From: Sphingomonas sp. YR710
GTDB taxonomy: Bacteria; Pseudomonadota; Alphaproteobacteria; Sphingomonadales; Sphingomonadaceae
Assembly: GCF_900101455.1 (NCBI RefSeq)
Contig: NZ_FMZJ01000009.1
Span: 62,001 to 126,000 of the forward strand
Length of the DNA: 64,000 nucleotides
Direction: 5' to 3'
The notes beneath the pieces are model-generated. The model saw only the letters and a list, made by a program, of their open reading frames with translations. It ran no database searches and had not been told where the DNA came from. The translations under genes and the position numbers were made by a program. Each line of letters starts with the position of its first letter. Positions within the stretch are counted from its first letter, which is position 1. This document shows, in pieces, positions 9,426 to 19,981 of the stretch.

Positions 9426-10948
9426 CAGTGCGCCTCCCCCGGAGCCTGAACAATGGAGGCGGGCTTGCCCACCACGATATGCGAATCGCCGGCCGGCGCG
9501 GCGCGTGCGACCCGGGCCAGCAGCGCGCCGACATCGGCGCGCATCGGCGCCAGGAAGCTTTCGGGATAGACGCCCATCCACAATACAGCCGCCGCGATCG
9601 GCGCCAGCAACGCCCATTCGCGCAACGACAGATCGGGCATCGCCGCGACGTCATCCTTGGTCAGCGGGCCATAGACCACGCGGCGGTACAGATAGAGCAT
9701 ATACGCCGCGCCCAGGATGATGCCGGTGGTCGCGACGAACGCGACCCAGCTCGACGCATGATAGGCACCGACCAGCGACAGGAATTCGCCGACGAAGCCG
9801 CTGGTGCCGGGCAGGCCGACCGAGCCCATCGTGAACAGCATGAAGAACAAGGCGTAATAGGGCATGTTGTTGGCGAGGCCGCCGTAGCGCGCAATCTCGC
9901 GCGTGTGCAGCCGATCGTAGATCACGCCGACGCACAGGAAGAGCGCGCCCGATACGAGGCCGTGGCTGAGCATCACCATCAGTGAGCCTTCGAGGCCCTG
10001 CCGGTTGAACGCGAACAGGCCGATCGTCACGAACGCCATATGCGCGACCGACGAATACGCGATCAGCTTCTTCATGTCGTTCTGGACGAGCGCGATCAGC
10101 GAGGTGACGACCACCGCGATCATCGACAGCCCCATCACCAGCCACATCAGCTGCGCCGAGGCTTCCGGGAACATCGGCAGCGAGAAGCGGATGAAGCCGT
10201 AACCGCCCATCTTCAGCAGCACGCCGGCCAGGATCACTGAGCCAGCGGTCGGCGCCTGCACGTGCGCATCGGGCAGCCAGGTGTGGACCGGCCACATCGG
10301 CATCTTCACCGCGAAGGACGCGAAGAAGGCAAGGAACAGCCAGGTCTGCGCATGCGGCGGGAAATCGAACGCCATCAAGGTCGGGATGTCGGTGCTGCCG
10401 GCGGCCTGCGCCATCCACAGCATCGCGATCAGCATCAGCACCGATCCGAGCAGGGTGTAGAGGAAGAATTTATAGCTCGCGTAGATCCGCTCGGCACCGC
10501 CCCAGATGCCGATGATCAGGTACATCGGGATCAGGCCGGCTTCGAAGAAGATGTAGAACAGGAACAGATCCTGCGCCGAGAACACGCCGATCATCAGCGT
10601 TTCCATCAGCAGGAACGCCGCCATATATTCGGGCACGCGCTTTTCGATCGAAACCCAGGATGCACCGATGCAGATCGGCATCAGGAACACCGACAGCATG
10701 ATCAGCATCAGCGCGATGCCGTCGATGCCGAGCGCCCAGGCGAAGCGGCCGAACAGATCGACATGTTCGGTAAACTGCCACTGCGGCCCGCCGATGTCGA
10801 AATGCACCCATAAAGATACGCCCAGCAGCAGATCGGCCAAAGTCGCCGCCAGCGCGATCCAGCGCGCGGCGCTCGCGCCTGAAAACAGGCAGATGCCGCC
10901 CGCTACCGCGGGAATGGCGACCATCAAAGTAAGGATCGGAAAGCCCAT
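9425..10948 (-). CDS. nuoM: NADH-quinone oxidoreductase subunit M
   Basis: A 507-residue proton-pumping subunit of complex I with about 14 transmembrane helices. Hallmarks include the charged ME(T) segment [27 protein letters not shown] and the lysine-containing [17 protein letters not shown] helix, where the conserved Glu and Lys support proton transfer. It begins 4 nt after the nuoL stop and its stop overlaps the nuoN start by one base, so L, M and N are tightly coupled. Length is typical. Confidence 0.97.
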   Translation of the reverse strand: MGFPILTLMVAIPAVAGGICLFSGASAARWIALAATLADLLLGVSLWVHFDIGGPQWQFTEHVDLFGRFAWALGIDGIALMLIMLSVFLMPICIGASWVSIEKRVPEYMAAFLLMETLMIGVFSAQDLFLFYIFFEAGLIPMYLIIGIWGGAERIYASYKFFLYTLLGSVLMLIAMLWMAQAAGSTDIPTLMAFDFPPHAQTWLFLAFFASFAVKMPMWPVHTWLPDAHVQAPTAGSVILAGVLLKMGGYGFIRFSLPMFPEASAQLMWLVMGLSMIAVVVTSLIALVQNDMKKLIAYSSVAHMAFVTIGLFAFNRQGLEGSLMVMLSHGLVSGALFLCVGVIYDRLHTREIARYGGLANNMPYYALFFMLFTMGSVGLPGTSGFVGEFLSLVGAYHASSWVAFVATTGIILGAAYMLYLYRRVVYGPLTKDDVAAMPDLSLREWALLAPIAAAVLWMGVYPESFLAPMRADVGALLARVARAAPAGDSHIVVGKPASIVQAPGEAH

Positions 10949-10952
10949 CTGT

Positions 10953-12995
10953 TCAGCCCACCATCGCCCAGGTCGCCGCCCCGGCGAGACCGAGCAGCAT
11001 CACCAGCGCATAGGTATAAAGATAACCCGACTGCATCTTCCGGGCCGCAGCCCCGGTGCCGACGACCAAGGCCGCCACACCGTTCGGCCCGAACCGATCG
11101 ATCAGCCCCTGATCGCCCCTCTTCCAGAAGATATTGCCCAGCCAGAAGGCCGGCACGACGAACAGCACATGGTACAGTTCGTCGAAATACCATTTGTGGA
11201 GCAGGAAATCGTAGAGGACGCTGAACTGCGCGGTGAAGCGCGCCGGTACGCTCTTATCCCAGACATAGGCCCAGAGCGCGATCAGCAGGCCGGTCAGCAT
11301 CGCGAAGGTCGCCGACATCTTCGCCCACCACGGTATGACTTCCATCGCCTCCATCAGGTGCCCGTTGAAGGCCAGGCTGCCCTGCCAGAACGCCTCGCCC
11401 TTTTCGGGGCTGAGGAAGAAAGGCGCGAACACGTAGCCCGCGAACACCGCGCCGACCGACAGCAAGGCCAGCGGAATCAGCATCGCGATCGGGCTTTCGT
11501 GCGGATGATAGCCGGCATCGCCTTCCAACGCATGGCCGTGGCCATGATCGTCATGCGCGTGCGCATCATGATGATCGTCGCCATGCCCATGGGCATCGTG
11601 CGCCGCATGCTGGATATGCTCGGAGCCCGCCCAGCGCGGTTTGCCGAAGAAGGTGAGGAAGATCAGTCGCCACGAATAGAAGCTCGTCAGCAATGCCGCG
11701 AAAACCGCGACCGCAAAGGCGACGCCACCCGAGGTCGAGCCATTGGCGAAGGTCGCTTCGATGATCGCGTCCTTCGAATAGAAGCCGGCGAAACCGAAGA
11801 TCCCCGCAATGCCGACGCCCGTGATCGCGAGCGTGCCCGCCATCATCGCCCAGAAGGTGAAGGGGATCTGTTTCCTCAAGCCGCCATAATAGCGCATGTC
11901 CTGCTCATGGTGCATCGCATGGATCACCGATCCGGCGCCGAGGAACAGCAACGCCTTGAAGAAGGCGTGGGTGAACAGGTGGAACATCGCCGCATTATAG
12001 GCGCCGACACCGGCCGCGAAGAACATGTAGCCGAGCTGCGAACAGGTCGAATAGGCGATCACGCGCTTGATGTCGGTCTGGGTGGTGCCCACCGTCGCCG
12101 CGAAGAAGGCGGTCGCCGCGCCCACATAGGTGACGACGTGCATCGCAGTCGGGCTCACCTCGAACATCGGCGACAGCCGGCAGACCATGAACACGCCTGC
12201 GGTCACCATCGTCGCGGCATGGATCAGCGCCGACACCGGGGTCGGGCCCTCCATCGCGTCGGGCAGCCAGGTGTGCAGCCCGAGCTGCGCCGACTTGCCC
12301 ATGGCGCCGACAAACAGCAGCAGGCAGAGCGTCGTCATCAGATCGAGCCGGTAGCCGAGGAAACCGATCGTCGCATGGGCATAAGCCGGCGCGGCGTGCA
12401 GGATCTCGGGGATCGAGACGGTACCGAAGACGAGAAACGTCCCGAAGATGCCGAGCGAGAAACCGAAATCGCCCACGCGGTTGACGACGAACGCCTTGAT
12501 CGCGGCGGCATTCGCGCTCGGCTTCTTGTACCAGAAGCCGATCAGCAGATAGGAAGCAAGACCTACGCCTTCCCAGCCGAAGAACATCTGCACCAGGCTG
12601 TCCGCCGTCACCAGCATCAGCATCGCGAAGGTGAACAGCGACAAATAAGCGAAGAAGCGCGGCTGGCTGTCGTCCTCCGCCATATAGCCCCAGCTGTACA
12701 AATGGACGAGGCTGGAGACACTGGTGACCACCACCAGCATCACCGCGGTCAGCGTGTCGACGCGCAGCGCCCAGCTCACCGACAGATCGCCCGACTGGAT
12801 GAAATCGAGCACATGCACGACATGCGCGCTCGCGCTGCCGCCCAGGAACGGCACGAACACCGCCCAGGACATCGCACAGGCGGCGAACAGCGCCCCGGTC
12901 GTCACGACCTTGGCCGCGACATTGCCGATCATGCGATTGCCGAGCCCGGCGACGATGGCTGCCAGCAACGGCAGGAAGACGATAAGCTTGATCAT
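10953..12995 (-). CDS. nuoL: NADH-quinone oxidoreductase subunit L
   Basis: A 680-residue distal proton-pumping subunit of complex I. The antiporter core includes [20 protein letters not shown] and the [20 protein letters not shown] helix. The C-terminus carries the long lateral helix and a final transmembrane helix. Between the core and the lateral part, at about residues 459-493, lies a loop very rich in His and Asp (for example [20 protein letters not shown]). Such His-rich loops are seen in some alphaproteobacterial NuoL proteins and could bind metal, but this is untested. A repeat element of about 200 bp separates it from nuoK. Confidence 0.97.
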   Translation of the reverse strand: MIKLIVFLPLLAAIVAGLGNRMIGNVAAKVVTTGALFAACAMSWAVFVPFLGGSASAHVVHVLDFIQSGDLSVSWALRVDTLTAVMLVVVTSVSSLVHLYSWGYMAEDDSQPRFFAYLSLFTFAMLMLVTADSLVQMFFGWEGVGLASYLLIGFWYKKPSANAAAIKAFVVNRVGDFGFSLGIFGTFLVFGTVSIPEILHAAPAYAHATIGFLGYRLDLMTTLCLLLFVGAMGKSAQLGLHTWLPDAMEGPTPVSALIHAATMVTAGVFMVCRLSPMFEVSPTAMHVVTYVGAATAFFAATVGTTQTDIKRVIAYSTCSQLGYMFFAAGVGAYNAAMFHLFTHAFFKALLFLGAGSVIHAMHHEQDMRYYGGLRKQIPFTFWAMMAGTLAITGVGIAGIFGFAGFYSKDAIIEATFANGSTSGGVAFAVAVFAALLTSFYSWRLIFLTFFGKPRWAGSEHIQHAAHDAHGHGDDHHDAHAHDDHGHGHALEGDAGYHPHESPIAMLIPLALLSVGAVFAGYVFAPFFLSPEKGEAFWQGSLAFNGHLMEAMEVIPWWAKMSATFAMLTGLLIALWAYVWDKSVPARFTAQFSVLYDFLLHKWYFDELYHVLFVVPAFWLGNIFWKRGDQGLIDRFGPNGVAALVVGTGAAARKMQSGYLYTYALVMLLGLAGAATWAMVG

Positions 12996-13036
12996 GCAGC
13001 TCTCACAAACCCTGCCATATTCCCGGCGCTATATTC

Positions 13037-13176
13037 GTCATCCCGCCGGACAAGCGCATGAAGAAATCTAAGCCCCTCCCCTCCCCTGAAGGGGAGGGGC
13101 TTATCCGCTCGATCAAAGCCGCAACCGCTCCAAAAGGAGGTTTTGATTTCTTCACGCGCGCATCCGCTGGGATGAC
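13037..13176. repeat. Composite repeat: single family A hairpin inside a larger imperfect inverted repeat
   Basis: A single family A hairpin (about 13070-13103, AAGCCCCTCCC...GGGGAGGGGCTT) is enclosed by imperfect inverted arms of about 34 bp at 13037-13069 and 13142-13176. These arms begin CGTCATCCC and end in GAAGAAATC. The element fills the gap between nuoK and nuoL and would be transcribed as part of the operon, where it could fold into a long hairpin in the mRNA. Confidence 0.85.
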
Positions 13177-13197
13177 GAAGGAGGGTTGGGATCACCA

Positions 13198-13503
13198 TCA
13201 CCCTTTCATCCGGTTGATATCGTCGACCGCGATGGTGCCGCGGCCACGGAAATAGATGACGAGGATCGCAAGACCGATCGCGGCCTCGCCCGCCGCCACC
13301 GTCAGCACGAACATCGCGAACACCTGCCCCACCAGATCGCCGAGGAAGGCGGAAAAGGCGACCAGGTTGATATTGACGCTGAGCAGGATCAGCTCGATCG
13401 CCATCAGGATGATGATCACATTCTTGCGGTTCAGGAAGATACCGAACACGCCGAGCATGAACAGAATGGCCGAGACGACCAGATAATGCTGAAGGCCGAT
13501 CAT
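13198..13503 (-). CDS. nuoK: NADH-quinone oxidoreductase subunit K
   Basis: A 101-residue, three-helix membrane subunit of complex I. The conserved Glu residues needed for proton translocation are visible in the helices [19 protein letters not shown] and [14 protein letters not shown]. The ATG at 13503 overlaps the nuoJ stop by 4 nt (ATGA), which selects this start over the much longer in-frame reading through nuoJ. Length equals that of typical NuoK proteins (100-102 residues). Confidence 0.97.
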   Translation of the reverse strand: MIGLQHYLVVSAILFMLGVFGIFLNRKNVIIILMAIELILLSVNINLVAFSAFLGDLVGQVFAMFVLTVAAGEAAIGLAILVIYFRGRGTIAVDDINRMKG

Positions 13504-14111
13504 AGCTCCATCCCCTGCCCGACGGGCTGATTGACGTTGCGGGTGGCATCCTCGGGGCGGCGCTGGTTCTGGCGCGCGATATTCTGCGTCTTCACGCCGC
13601 CGCGCTTGCGGTGGGTGAGCACGATCGCGCCGATCAAAGCGACCAGCAGGACGAGGCCGGCACCTTCGAAGATGTAGAGATAGCGGGTGTAGATCAACGT
13701 CCCGAGCGCTTCGATATTGGGCACGCCTTCCGGCGTCGGCGCGAACCGCGCCGCAATCCCGACATGGCTGGCGTCCTTCGCGGTCTCGGCGAAGATCATC
13801 TCGGCCGCGAGACCGATCACCAGCGCCACACCGAACGGGAGATATTTGGCGAAACCCGATCGCAGCTCGGCGAAATCGATGTCGAGCATCATCACCACGA
13901 ACAGGAACAGCACGGCGACTGCGCCCACATAGACGATGACGAGCAGCATCGCGATGAACTCGGCGCCGAGCAGGATCATCAGCCCCGCCGCATTGAAGAA
14001 GGCGACGATCAGCCACAGCACGCTGTGCACCGGATTGCGCGCCATGATGGTGAGCGTCGCCGAGGCGAGCACCATGAAGGCGAACAAATAGAAGGCGATT
14101 ATCTGGATCAC
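13500..14111 (-). CDS. nuoJ: NADH-quinone oxidoreductase subunit J
   Basis: A 203-residue membrane subunit of complex I with five helices. The conserved pi-bulge helix region reads [19 protein letters not shown]. The C-terminus ([16 protein letters not shown]) is polar, as usual in alphaproteobacteria. It starts about 36 nt after nuoI and ends overlapping nuoK by 4 nt, implying translational coupling. Confidence 0.97.
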   Translation of the reverse strand: MIQIIAFYLFAFMVLASATLTIMARNPVHSVLWLIVAFFNAAGLMILLGAEFIAMLLVIVYVGAVAVLFLFVVMMLDIDFAELRSGFAKYLPFGVALVIGLAAEMIFAETAKDASHVGIAARFAPTPEGVPNIEALGTLIYTRYLYIFEGAGLVLLVALIGAIVLTHRKRGGVKTQNIARQNQRRPEDATRNVNQPVGQGMEL

Positions 14112-14147
14112 GGTGCGGTCTGGCCCCCTTCGGACACGGCTGGCGGC

Positions 14148-14633
14148 TTAACGGTACGGTGCATCGGCGGCAAGGTTCGCGGCAATCGCCGTTTCCCAGC
14201 GATCGCCGTTCGCGAGCAGCTTCGACTTGTCGTAGATCAGCTCCTCGCGGGTCTCGGTCGCATATTCGAAATTCGGGCCCTCGACGATCGCGTCGACCGG
14301 GCACGCTTCCTGGCAGAAGCCGCAGAAGATGCACTTGGTCATGTCGATATCGTAGCGGGTGGTGCGGCGGCTGCCGTCATCGCGCGGCTCGGCCTCGATC
14401 GTGATCGCCTGCGCCGGGCACACCGCCTCGCAGAGCTTGCACGCGATGCAGCGTTCCTCGCCGTTCGGATAGCGGCGCAAAGCGTGCTCACCGCGGAAGC
14501 GCGGGGAGAGCGGGTTCTTCTCGAACGGATAGTTGATCGTCGCCTTGGCCTTGAAAAAATATTTCAAGGTCAGCGCATGCGCCTTCACAAACTCCCAGAG
14601 CGTGAAGGATTTGATCAGATAAGCGAGGTTCAT
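14148..14633 (-). CDS. nuoI: NADH-quinone oxidoreductase subunit I (2x[4Fe-4S] ferredoxin subunit)
   Basis: A 161-residue hydrophilic subunit carrying clusters N6a and N6b, which pass electrons along the peripheral arm towards quinone. Two CxxCxxCxxxCP motifs are visible: [12 protein letters not shown] and [12 protein letters not shown]. The N-terminal amphipathic segment docks it to the membrane. The ATG at 14633 overlaps the nuoH stop by 4 nt (ATGA), which fixes the start. A longer reading in this frame runs back through nuoH and is not coding. Confidence 0.97.
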   Translation of the reverse strand: MNLAYLIKSFTLWEFVKAHALTLKYFFKAKATINYPFEKNPLSPRFRGEHALRRYPNGEERCIACKLCEAVCPAQAITIEAEPRDDGSRRTTRYDIDMTKCIFCGFCQEACPVDAIVEGPNFEYATETREELIYDKSKLLANGDRWETAIAANLAADAPYR

Positions 14634-15679
14634 CCGAACGCTCCGTAACGAGTGACTTCCAGCCAGCCGGACACCAGGACCACGAAGAGCAGCGACAAGG
14701 GCAGGAAGATCTTCCAGCCCAGCCGCATCAGCTGGTCGTATCGGTAGCGCGGGACGGTCGCCTTCACCCACGAGAAGACGAAGAAGAAGAACATCAATTT
14801 GGCGAAGAACCAGATGATGCCCGGCACCATGTAGAGCGGCGCCCAGTCGAGCGGGGGCAGCCAGCCACCCCAGAACAGGATCGCGTTCAATCCGCACATC
14901 AGGATGACGTTGGCATATTCGCCGAGCCAGTAGAGCGCGAACGCCATCGACGAATATTCGGTCTGGTAGCCGGCGACGAGTTCGCTCTCCGCCTCGGTCA
15001 GGTCGAACGGCGCGCGCGCCGTCTCGGCCATCGACGAGATCAGGAAGACTACCGCCATCGGGAACAGCAACGGATTGAAGCCGAAACCATTGACGAAGCC
15101 GAAGATATGGGCGCGCTGCGCCTCGACGATCGCCGACATGTTGAAGCTGCCGGCCCACAAAACGACCGAGATCAGGACGAAGCCGATCGAGACTTCATAG
15201 CTCACCATCTGCGCGGCCGCGCGGAGCGCCGAATAGAAGGGATATTTGGAGTTGGAAGCCCAGCCCGCGATGATCACGCCATAGACGCCGATCGACGATG
15301 CCGCGAGGATATAGAGCAGGCCGACATTGATGTTGGCGAGCACGATCCCCGGCCCGAACGGAATCACCGCCCACACGATCAAGGCAACCGTGAAGGTCAG
15401 GATCGGCGCGATCAGGAACAGCCCCTTGTTCGCCGCCGACGGGATGATCGTTTCCTGGAGGAACACCTTCAGGCCATCCGCGAACGACTGCAGCAGCCCG
15501 AACGGGCCGACCACGTTCGGGCCCCGCCGCAGCGCCATCGCCGCCCAGATCTTGCGATCGGCATAGATGATCATCGCGACCGCCAGCATCAGCGGCAGCG
15601 CGATCAGCAGGATACCGATCAGGTTGGCGATGAACCAGCCCCAGCCGGTACCGACATAATGTTGGAAGAAGGACGTCAT
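14630..15679 (-). CDS. nuoH: NADH-quinone oxidoreductase subunit H
   Basis: A 349-residue membrane subunit with eight helices that forms the quinone chamber with NuoB and NuoD. Diagnostic segments are [20 protein letters not shown] near the N-terminus, the acidic loop [20 protein letters not shown], and [17 protein letters not shown]. Length is standard. It begins downstream of a palindromic repeat pair that separates it from nuoG. Confidence 0.97.
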   Translation of the reverse strand: MTSFFQHYVGTGWGWFIANLIGILLIALPLMLAVAMIIYADRKIWAAMALRRGPNVVGPFGLLQSFADGLKVFLQETIIPSAANKGLFLIAPILTFTVALIVWAVIPFGPGIVLANINVGLLYILAASSIGVYGVIIAGWASNSKYPFYSALRAAAQMVSYEVSIGFVLISVVLWAGSFNMSAIVEAQRAHIFGFVNGFGFNPLLFPMAVVFLISSMAETARAPFDLTEAESELVAGYQTEYSSMAFALYWLGEYANVILMCGLNAILFWGGWLPPLDWAPLYMVPGIIWFFAKLMFFFFVFSWVKATVPRYRYDQLMRLGWKIFLPLSLLFVVLVSGWLEVTRYGAFG

Positions 15680-15696
15680 ATCGCGGCGCTCTTAAA

Positions 15697-15817
15697 GCCC
15701 TCTCCCCCGCTTGCGGGGGAGAGGGTTGGGAGAGGGGGCAGTGGGGAAGAGGTTTGGAACAGCGCCTCCCGCACTGCCCCCTCTCCCCGACCCTCTCCCC
15801 CTGAAGGGGGCGAGGGA
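15697..15817. repeat. Inverted repeat pair between nuoG and nuoH (family A variant with CCCTCTCCCCC arms)
   Basis: Arm 1 is a hairpin CCCTCTCCCCC-GCTTGC-GGGGGAGAGGG followed by TTGGGAGAGGGGGCAGTG. Arm 2 (15771-15817) is its inverted copy, beginning GCACTGCCCCCTCTCCCC. The spacer of about 30 bp (GGGAAGAGGTTTGGAACAGC and neighbours) is similar in wording to the spacer at 58.1 kb, which shows the two elements are related beyond their arms. The element is inside the transcribed nuo unit. Confidence 0.92.
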
Positions 15818-15836
15818 GAAGAAAAATCGACGCCCC

Positions 15837-17846
15837 TCATTCCGCGGCCTCCGCGAAGCTCTGGCCATGGATCAGTTCAGCCGAGCAACGCTGCATCGTC
15901 TCGCTGGCGCGCGCGATCGGGTTGGTCAGGTAGAAATCCTTGATCGGATAGGCGATCGCCCCGACCGGCTTGGGCGCCTCGAACTTCGGGAAGGCCCATT
16001 TGTAACTGGCGAGCCCCTCGCGGCCGAGATCGGGCACTTCCGCGGCCATCGCCACGCGCAGCGCGTCGAGCGTATCGAATGGCAATGTGTGCCCCAGCGC
16101 ATCGGACAGCGCCCGCAGGATCGCCCAATCCTCGCGCGCATCGCCCGGCGGGAACACCGCCCGGTCGCCACGCTGGACGCGCCCTTCGAGGTTCACATAG
16201 GTGCCGCTTTTCTCGGTATAGGCCGCGCCCGGCAACACGACATCGGCCGCAGACGCCCCCGCCTCGCCATGATGGCCGATATAGACCTTGAAGCTGCCGG
16301 CGAAGCGCGCGAAATCGACGTCGTCGGCGCCGAGGAAGAACGCCAGTTTCGGTGCCTTTTCGGCCAGCGCGAAGATCCCGCCGTCATGGGCGAAACCGAG
16401 CATCAGCCCGCCCATCCGCGCCGCCGCCATATGCAGCACGTTGAAGCCGTTCCAGCCGTCGCGCACCAGCTTGAGCCGCGACGCGACCGTCAAGGTCCAT
16501 GCCTGCGCGCCCGCGATCTTGAGCGCACCGCCGCCGACGATCATCGCCGGACGCTCGGCATTGATGAACGCCTCGCGAAGCTCCTCGGGCAGGCGGAGGA
16601 TCACCGAAATGTCCTCGCCCAGCCATTCGACCTTGTAGCTCAGATCGACCTTCGGCCCGATCGCATAGACCTTGGCGCCGCGCTTGACCGCCTTGCGGAT
16701 GCGGGTGTTCACCAACGGCGCTTCCCAACGGACATTGCTGCCGACGATCAGGATCATGTCGGCGGTTTCGATGCCCGCGATCCCGCTGTTAAAATTAACC
16801 GACGCCAGATTGGGCACCGCATAAGCGAGGCCGGTCTGACGGCCCTCGAGCAGATCCGATCCCATCGAGCGCAGCAGCGCCTTGGCGGCATACATCGTCT
16901 CGCAATCGACGATATCGCCGGCGATCGCCGCCACCGACGATCCGGCGTCGACCGCCTTGATCGCCGCGAACGCCTCGCCCCACGTCGCCGGAACGAGCTT
17001 GCCGTCCTTGCGAACATAAGGCTTGTCGAGCCGACGGCGAACGAGGCCATCGACCGCGTGGCGCGTCTTGTCCGACGCCCATTCCTCGTTCACGTCTTCG
17101 TTCAGGCGCGGCAGCGCGCGCAGCACCTGCCGACCGCGGCTGTCGAGGCGGATGTTGGTGCCGACCGCGTCCATCACGTCGATCGACGGCGTCTTCTTGA
17201 GCTCCCACGGCCGCGCTTCGAACGCATAAGGCTTCGACGTCAGCGCACCGACCGGGCACAGATCGACGACATTGCCCGAAAGCTCGCTCGTCACCGCATG
17301 TTCGAGATAGGAGGTGATCTGCATATTCTCGCCACGGCCGATCGCACCGATCTCCTCGACGCCCGAAACTTCCTCGGCGAAGCGCACGCAGCGCGTGCAC
17401 TGGATGCAGCGGGTCATCGTCGTCTTGACGATCGGGCCCATATATTTGTCGGTGACGGCGCGCTTATTCTCGGCAAAGCGCGACTGGCCCTTGCCATAAG
17501 CGACCGACTGATCCTGCAGATCGCATTCGCCGCCCTGATCGCAGATCGGGCAATCGAGCGGGTGGTTGATGAGCAGAAACTCCATCACCCCTTCGCGCGC
17601 CTTCTTGACCATCGGCGTGCTGGTGAACACCTCCTGCTTGTCGGCCGCCGGCAGCGCGCACGAGGCCTGCGGCTTGGGCGGCCCGGGCTTCACTTCGACC
17701 AGACACATCCGGCAGTTGCCGGCGATCGACAGCCGCTCATGATAGCAGAAGCGCGGTATCTCCTTGCCGGCCGCCTCGCACGCCTGCAGCACGGTAGCGC
17801 CGGCGGGGACTTCGACTTCGATCCCGTCTACGGTGAGTTTCGGCAT
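15837..17846 (-). CDS. nuoG: NADH-quinone oxidoreductase subunit G
   Basis: A 669-residue iron-sulfur subunit of the NADH-oxidising arm of complex I. The N-terminal [2Fe-2S] domain has CYHERLSIAGNCRMC and a later CALPA. The His/Cys ligand segment is HPLDCPICDQGGECDLQ, and one [4Fe-4S] set is CIQCTRC. The C-terminal molybdopterin-oxidoreductase-like domain is the short alphaproteobacterial form, so the protein is smaller than the roughly 900-residue E. coli NuoG. It starts directly downstream of the 215-residue unknown gene and is separated from nuoH by a repeat pair. Confidence 0.97.
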   Translation of the reverse strand: MPKLTVDGIEVEVPAGATVLQACEAAGKEIPRFCYHERLSIAGNCRMCLVEVKPGPPKPQASCALPAADKQEVFTSTPMVKKAREGVMEFLLINHPLDCPICDQGGECDLQDQSVAYGKGQSRFAENKRAVTDKYMGPIVKTTMTRCIQCTRCVRFAEEVSGVEEIGAIGRGENMQITSYLEHAVTSELSGNVVDLCPVGALTSKPYAFEARPWELKKTPSIDVMDAVGTNIRLDSRGRQVLRALPRLNEDVNEEWASDKTRHAVDGLVRRRLDKPYVRKDGKLVPATWGEAFAAIKAVDAGSSVAAIAGDIVDCETMYAAKALLRSMGSDLLEGRQTGLAYAVPNLASVNFNSGIAGIETADMILIVGSNVRWEAPLVNTRIRKAVKRGAKVYAIGPKVDLSYKVEWLGEDISVILRLPEELREAFINAERPAMIVGGGALKIAGAQAWTLTVASRLKLVRDGWNGFNVLHMAAARMGGLMLGFAHDGGIFALAEKAPKLAFFLGADDVDFARFAGSFKVYIGHHGEAGASAADVVLPGAAYTEKSGTYVNLEGRVQRGDRAVFPPGDAREDWAILRALSDALGHTLPFDTLDALRVAMAAEVPDLGREGLASYKWAFPKFEAPKPVGAIAYPIKDFYLTNPIARASETMQRCSAELIHGQSFAEAAE

Positions 17847-17849
17847 GGA

Positions 17850-18497
17850 TCAGCTTCCCGAAGCCGGCGTGGTCGCCGGGCTGTTATTCTGTGCGGCGCG
17901 ATAGGCGGCCAACGCGAGCAAAGCGCGTAAGGCGGGCCGGTTCATCTTCATCGTCTTCCCCGAGGGCACGCATTTGACCAGGGTTCCCCCCAACGCTTGC
18001 GTGGCGCGATTCTCTGCCTCACTAGCAGGCTCGGTACCAAACAGGTTGGCAACCTTGCCCGGCTCTTCGCGAACGATGCAGATACTGATCGTCTCCGATA
18101 GTGCTCGCGATTCGATCGGAGGCTTGGTCGGATCATATGCCGTCGCACGAGCGAGATGAGCGATCACACCTTTTGCATTCAACAGTGCTTCGGCCAGCCC
18201 ACCCGCCAGCAATACCCGATTGGACCGCATCCGATCGCCGCCGTTCAGGCAATGATCTTCATGTCCTCTGGCAAGGGTGCGCAATGCCTCCGAATACTCC
18301 TTCGTACGGAAATCCATCGCCAGCACCTTTTCGGCGCCTTGCGGCGTGCGGTCGACGATACATTTGGCGAAATTATGAACCGCCTGGACGGCAAGCGCCT
18401 CGGACGGCTTCCCGTACACCGCGGAACGATGCTCGGCTGCGTCGGCTGTTACCGATGCAGCGCCCCATAGGAGGATCGCGAGCGACCGCATCTTCAC
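17850..18497 (-). CDS. Exported protein of unknown function inside the nuo operon (between nuoF and nuoG)
   Basis: A 215-residue protein that I do not recognise. It starts with a signal peptide ([20 protein letters not shown], after a short MK- if the GTG is used), so it should act in the periplasm. Cysteines occur in pairs along the chain ([35 protein letters not shown]), which is compatible with two disulfides. The C-terminus is helical and Ala-rich. The GTG at 18497 overlaps the nuoF stop by 4 nt (GTGA), and the nuoG ATG follows its stop by only a few bases. It is therefore cotranscribed and probably translationally coupled with complex I genes. A role in complex I is inference only. Confidence 0.85.
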   Translation of the reverse strand: MKMRSLAILLWGAASVTADAAEHRSAVYGKPSEALAVQAVHNFAKCIVDRTPQGAEKVLAMDFRTKEYSEALRTLARGHEDHCLNGGDRMRSNRVLLAGGLAEALLNAKGVIAHLARATAYDPTKPPIESRALSETISICIVREEPGKVANLFGTEPASEAENRATQALGGTLVKCVPSGKTMKMNRPALRALLALAAYRAAQNNSPATTPASGS

Positions 18498-19792
18498 TCG
18501 GCAGCTTCCATCAACGGCGCGCTGCCGTTGCGATCATTGATCCGACGTTCGATCTCCGGCCGGAAGTGACGGATCAGCCCCTGGATCGGCCACGCCGCCG
18601 CATCGCCCAAGGCACAGATCGTATGGCCTTCGACCTGCTTGGTCACTTCCTGCAGCATGTCGATCTCGGAAATATCGGCTTCGCCGGTGCGCAGCCGCTC
18701 CATCACCCGCCACATCCAGCCGGTGCCTTCGCGGCACGGCGTGCACTGGCCGCAGCTTTCATGCTTGTAGAAATAGCTGAGCCGGCTGATGGCGCGGACG
18801 ATGTCTGTGGACTTGTCCATCACGATCACGGCGGCGGTGCCGAGGCCTGACCCAAGCGCCTTGAGCCCGTCGAAATCCATCGGCGCGTCTATGATCTGCG
18901 CGGCCGGCACCAAAGGCACCGACGAACCGCCGGGGATCACCGCGAGCAGATTGTCCCAGCCGCCCCTGATGCCGCCAGCGTGACGTTCGATCAGCTCGCG
19001 GAACGGAACGCCCATTTCTTCTTCGACGACGCAGGGCTTGTTCACATGGCCGCTGATCTGGAAGAGTTTGGTGCCCTTGTTACCCTCGCGCCCGAACGAC
19101 GAGAACCAGACGGCGCCGCGCCGCAGGATCGTCGGCGCCACCGCGATCGATTCGACATTGTTGACGGTGGTCGGGCAGCCATAGAGGCCGGCCCCCGCCG
19201 GGAAGGGAGGCTTCAGGCGCGGCTGGCCCTTCTTGCCTTCGAGGCTTTCGATCTGCGCGGTTTCCTCGCCGCAGATATAGGCGCCCGCCCCGCGATGGAC
19301 GAACACATCGAAATCGTAACCCGATCCGGCGGCATTCTTGCCGAGCAGGCCGGCGGCATAGGCCTCGGCCACCGCCGCGAACAGCACCTTGGCTTCGTAA
19401 ATGAACTCGCCACGAATATAGATATAGGCCGCCCGCGCGCGCATCGCGAAGCCGGCGATCAACGCGCCTTCGATCAATTTGTGCGGATCGTGGCGGATGA
19501 TCTCGCGATCCTTGCACGAACCGGGCTCGGATTCGTCGGCGTTGATCAGCAGGAAGCTCGGCTTGCCGGGTTTCGGCTCCTTGGGCATGAAGCTCCACTT
19601 CATGCCGGTCGGGAAGCCCGCGCCGCCGCGGCCGCGCAGCCCCGAGGCCTTGATATCCTCAATGATCTGGTCCTGCCCGCGCGCCATCAGCGCCTTGGTG
19701 TCGTCCCAGTCGCCGCGCATGCGGGCGGCATCGAGGTTCCACGGCTGGAACCCGTAGACATTGGTGAAGATGCGGTCCTTGTCGTCAAGCAC
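18494..19792 (-). CDS. nuoF: NADH-quinone oxidoreductase subunit F
   Basis: A 432-residue flavoprotein subunit that oxidises NADH. The FMN/NADH-binding segment [17 protein letters not shown], the second glycine-rich part [18 protein letters not shown] and the N3 cluster motif [12 protein letters not shown] are all present. GTG at 19792 is chosen because a GGAGG lies about 9 nt upstream and the following residues ([13 protein letters not shown]) match the family N-terminus. It sits between the 49-residue membrane protein gene and the 215-residue exported protein gene. Confidence 0.97.
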   Translation of the reverse strand: MLDDKDRIFTNVYGFQPWNLDAARMRGDWDDTKALMARGQDQIIEDIKASGLRGRGGAGFPTGMKWSFMPKEPKPGKPSFLLINADESEPGSCKDREIIRHDPHKLIEGALIAGFAMRARAAYIYIRGEFIYEAKVLFAAVAEAYAAGLLGKNAAGSGYDFDVFVHRGAGAYICGEETAQIESLEGKKGQPRLKPPFPAGAGLYGCPTTVNNVESIAVAPTILRRGAVWFSSFGREGNKGTKLFQISGHVNKPCVVEEEMGVPFRELIERHAGGIRGGWDNLLAVIPGGSSVPLVPAAQIIDAPMDFDGLKALGSGLGTAAVIVMDKSTDIVRAISRLSYFYKHESCGQCTPCREGTGWMWRVMERLRTGEADISEIDMLQEVTKQVEGHTICALGDAAAWPIQGLIRHFRPEIERRINDRNGSAPLMEAAE

Positions 19793-19831
19793 GCGCCGCG
19801 CCCTCCGCCCCAGTTGTCGCGCGGAGAGAGC

Positions 19832-19981
19832 TCATCGCCCTGCCCCCACGAATTTCTCGATGAAGAAATAGATCGCCACGCCGATCGCGACCGCGATCGC
19901 GATGCCGAGCAGTTTGAACGCCAGCTTCAGCAGCAGGATCGCGAGGACGATCGTGATGATGATCGAGATCAGCGCGCTCAT
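19832..19981 (-). CDS. 49-residue membrane protein between nuoE and nuoF
   Basis: A very small protein, essentially one or two hydrophobic helices: MSALISIIITIVLAILLLK, then a short AFK, then LLGIAIAVAIGVAIYFFIE, ending KFVGAGR. The ATG at 19981 overlaps the nuoE stop by 4 nt (ATGA), a strong sign of real translation coupled to nuoE. I do not recognise a family. The position within the NADH-module genes and the all-membrane character suggest an accessory or assembly protein of complex I, but nothing else supports that. Confidence 0.72.
   Translation of the reverse strand: MSALISIIITIVLAILLLKLAFKLLGIAIAVAIGVAIYFFIEKFVGAGR

Noticed and set aside
7880-9449. A 522-codon plus-strand frame starting in the repeat pair opposite nuoN
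   Set aside because: Begins in palindromic repeat sequence, is Arg/Gln/Asp-rich, and is opposite an intact nuoN.
10668-13061. A 797-codon open frame on the plus strand opposite nuoL and nuoM
   Set aside because: It is the antisense shadow of GC-rich nuo genes. Its product is a run of Arg, His, Gln and Asp without any domain, while the other strand gives clear NuoL and NuoM.
13198-14334. A single 378-residue product spanning nuoK and part of nuoJ
   Set aside because: The N-terminal 277 residues are nonsense from the wrong frame of nuoJ; only the last 101 codons are NuoK.
14148-15158. An N-terminally extended NuoI of 336 residues
   Set aside because: The extra residues are antisense-like sequence from within nuoH; the ATGA overlap at 14633 marks the real start.
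15711-17930. A 739-codon plus-strand frame opposite nuoG
   Set aside because: Shadow of nuoG; begins in a repeat arm and has no recognisable domain.
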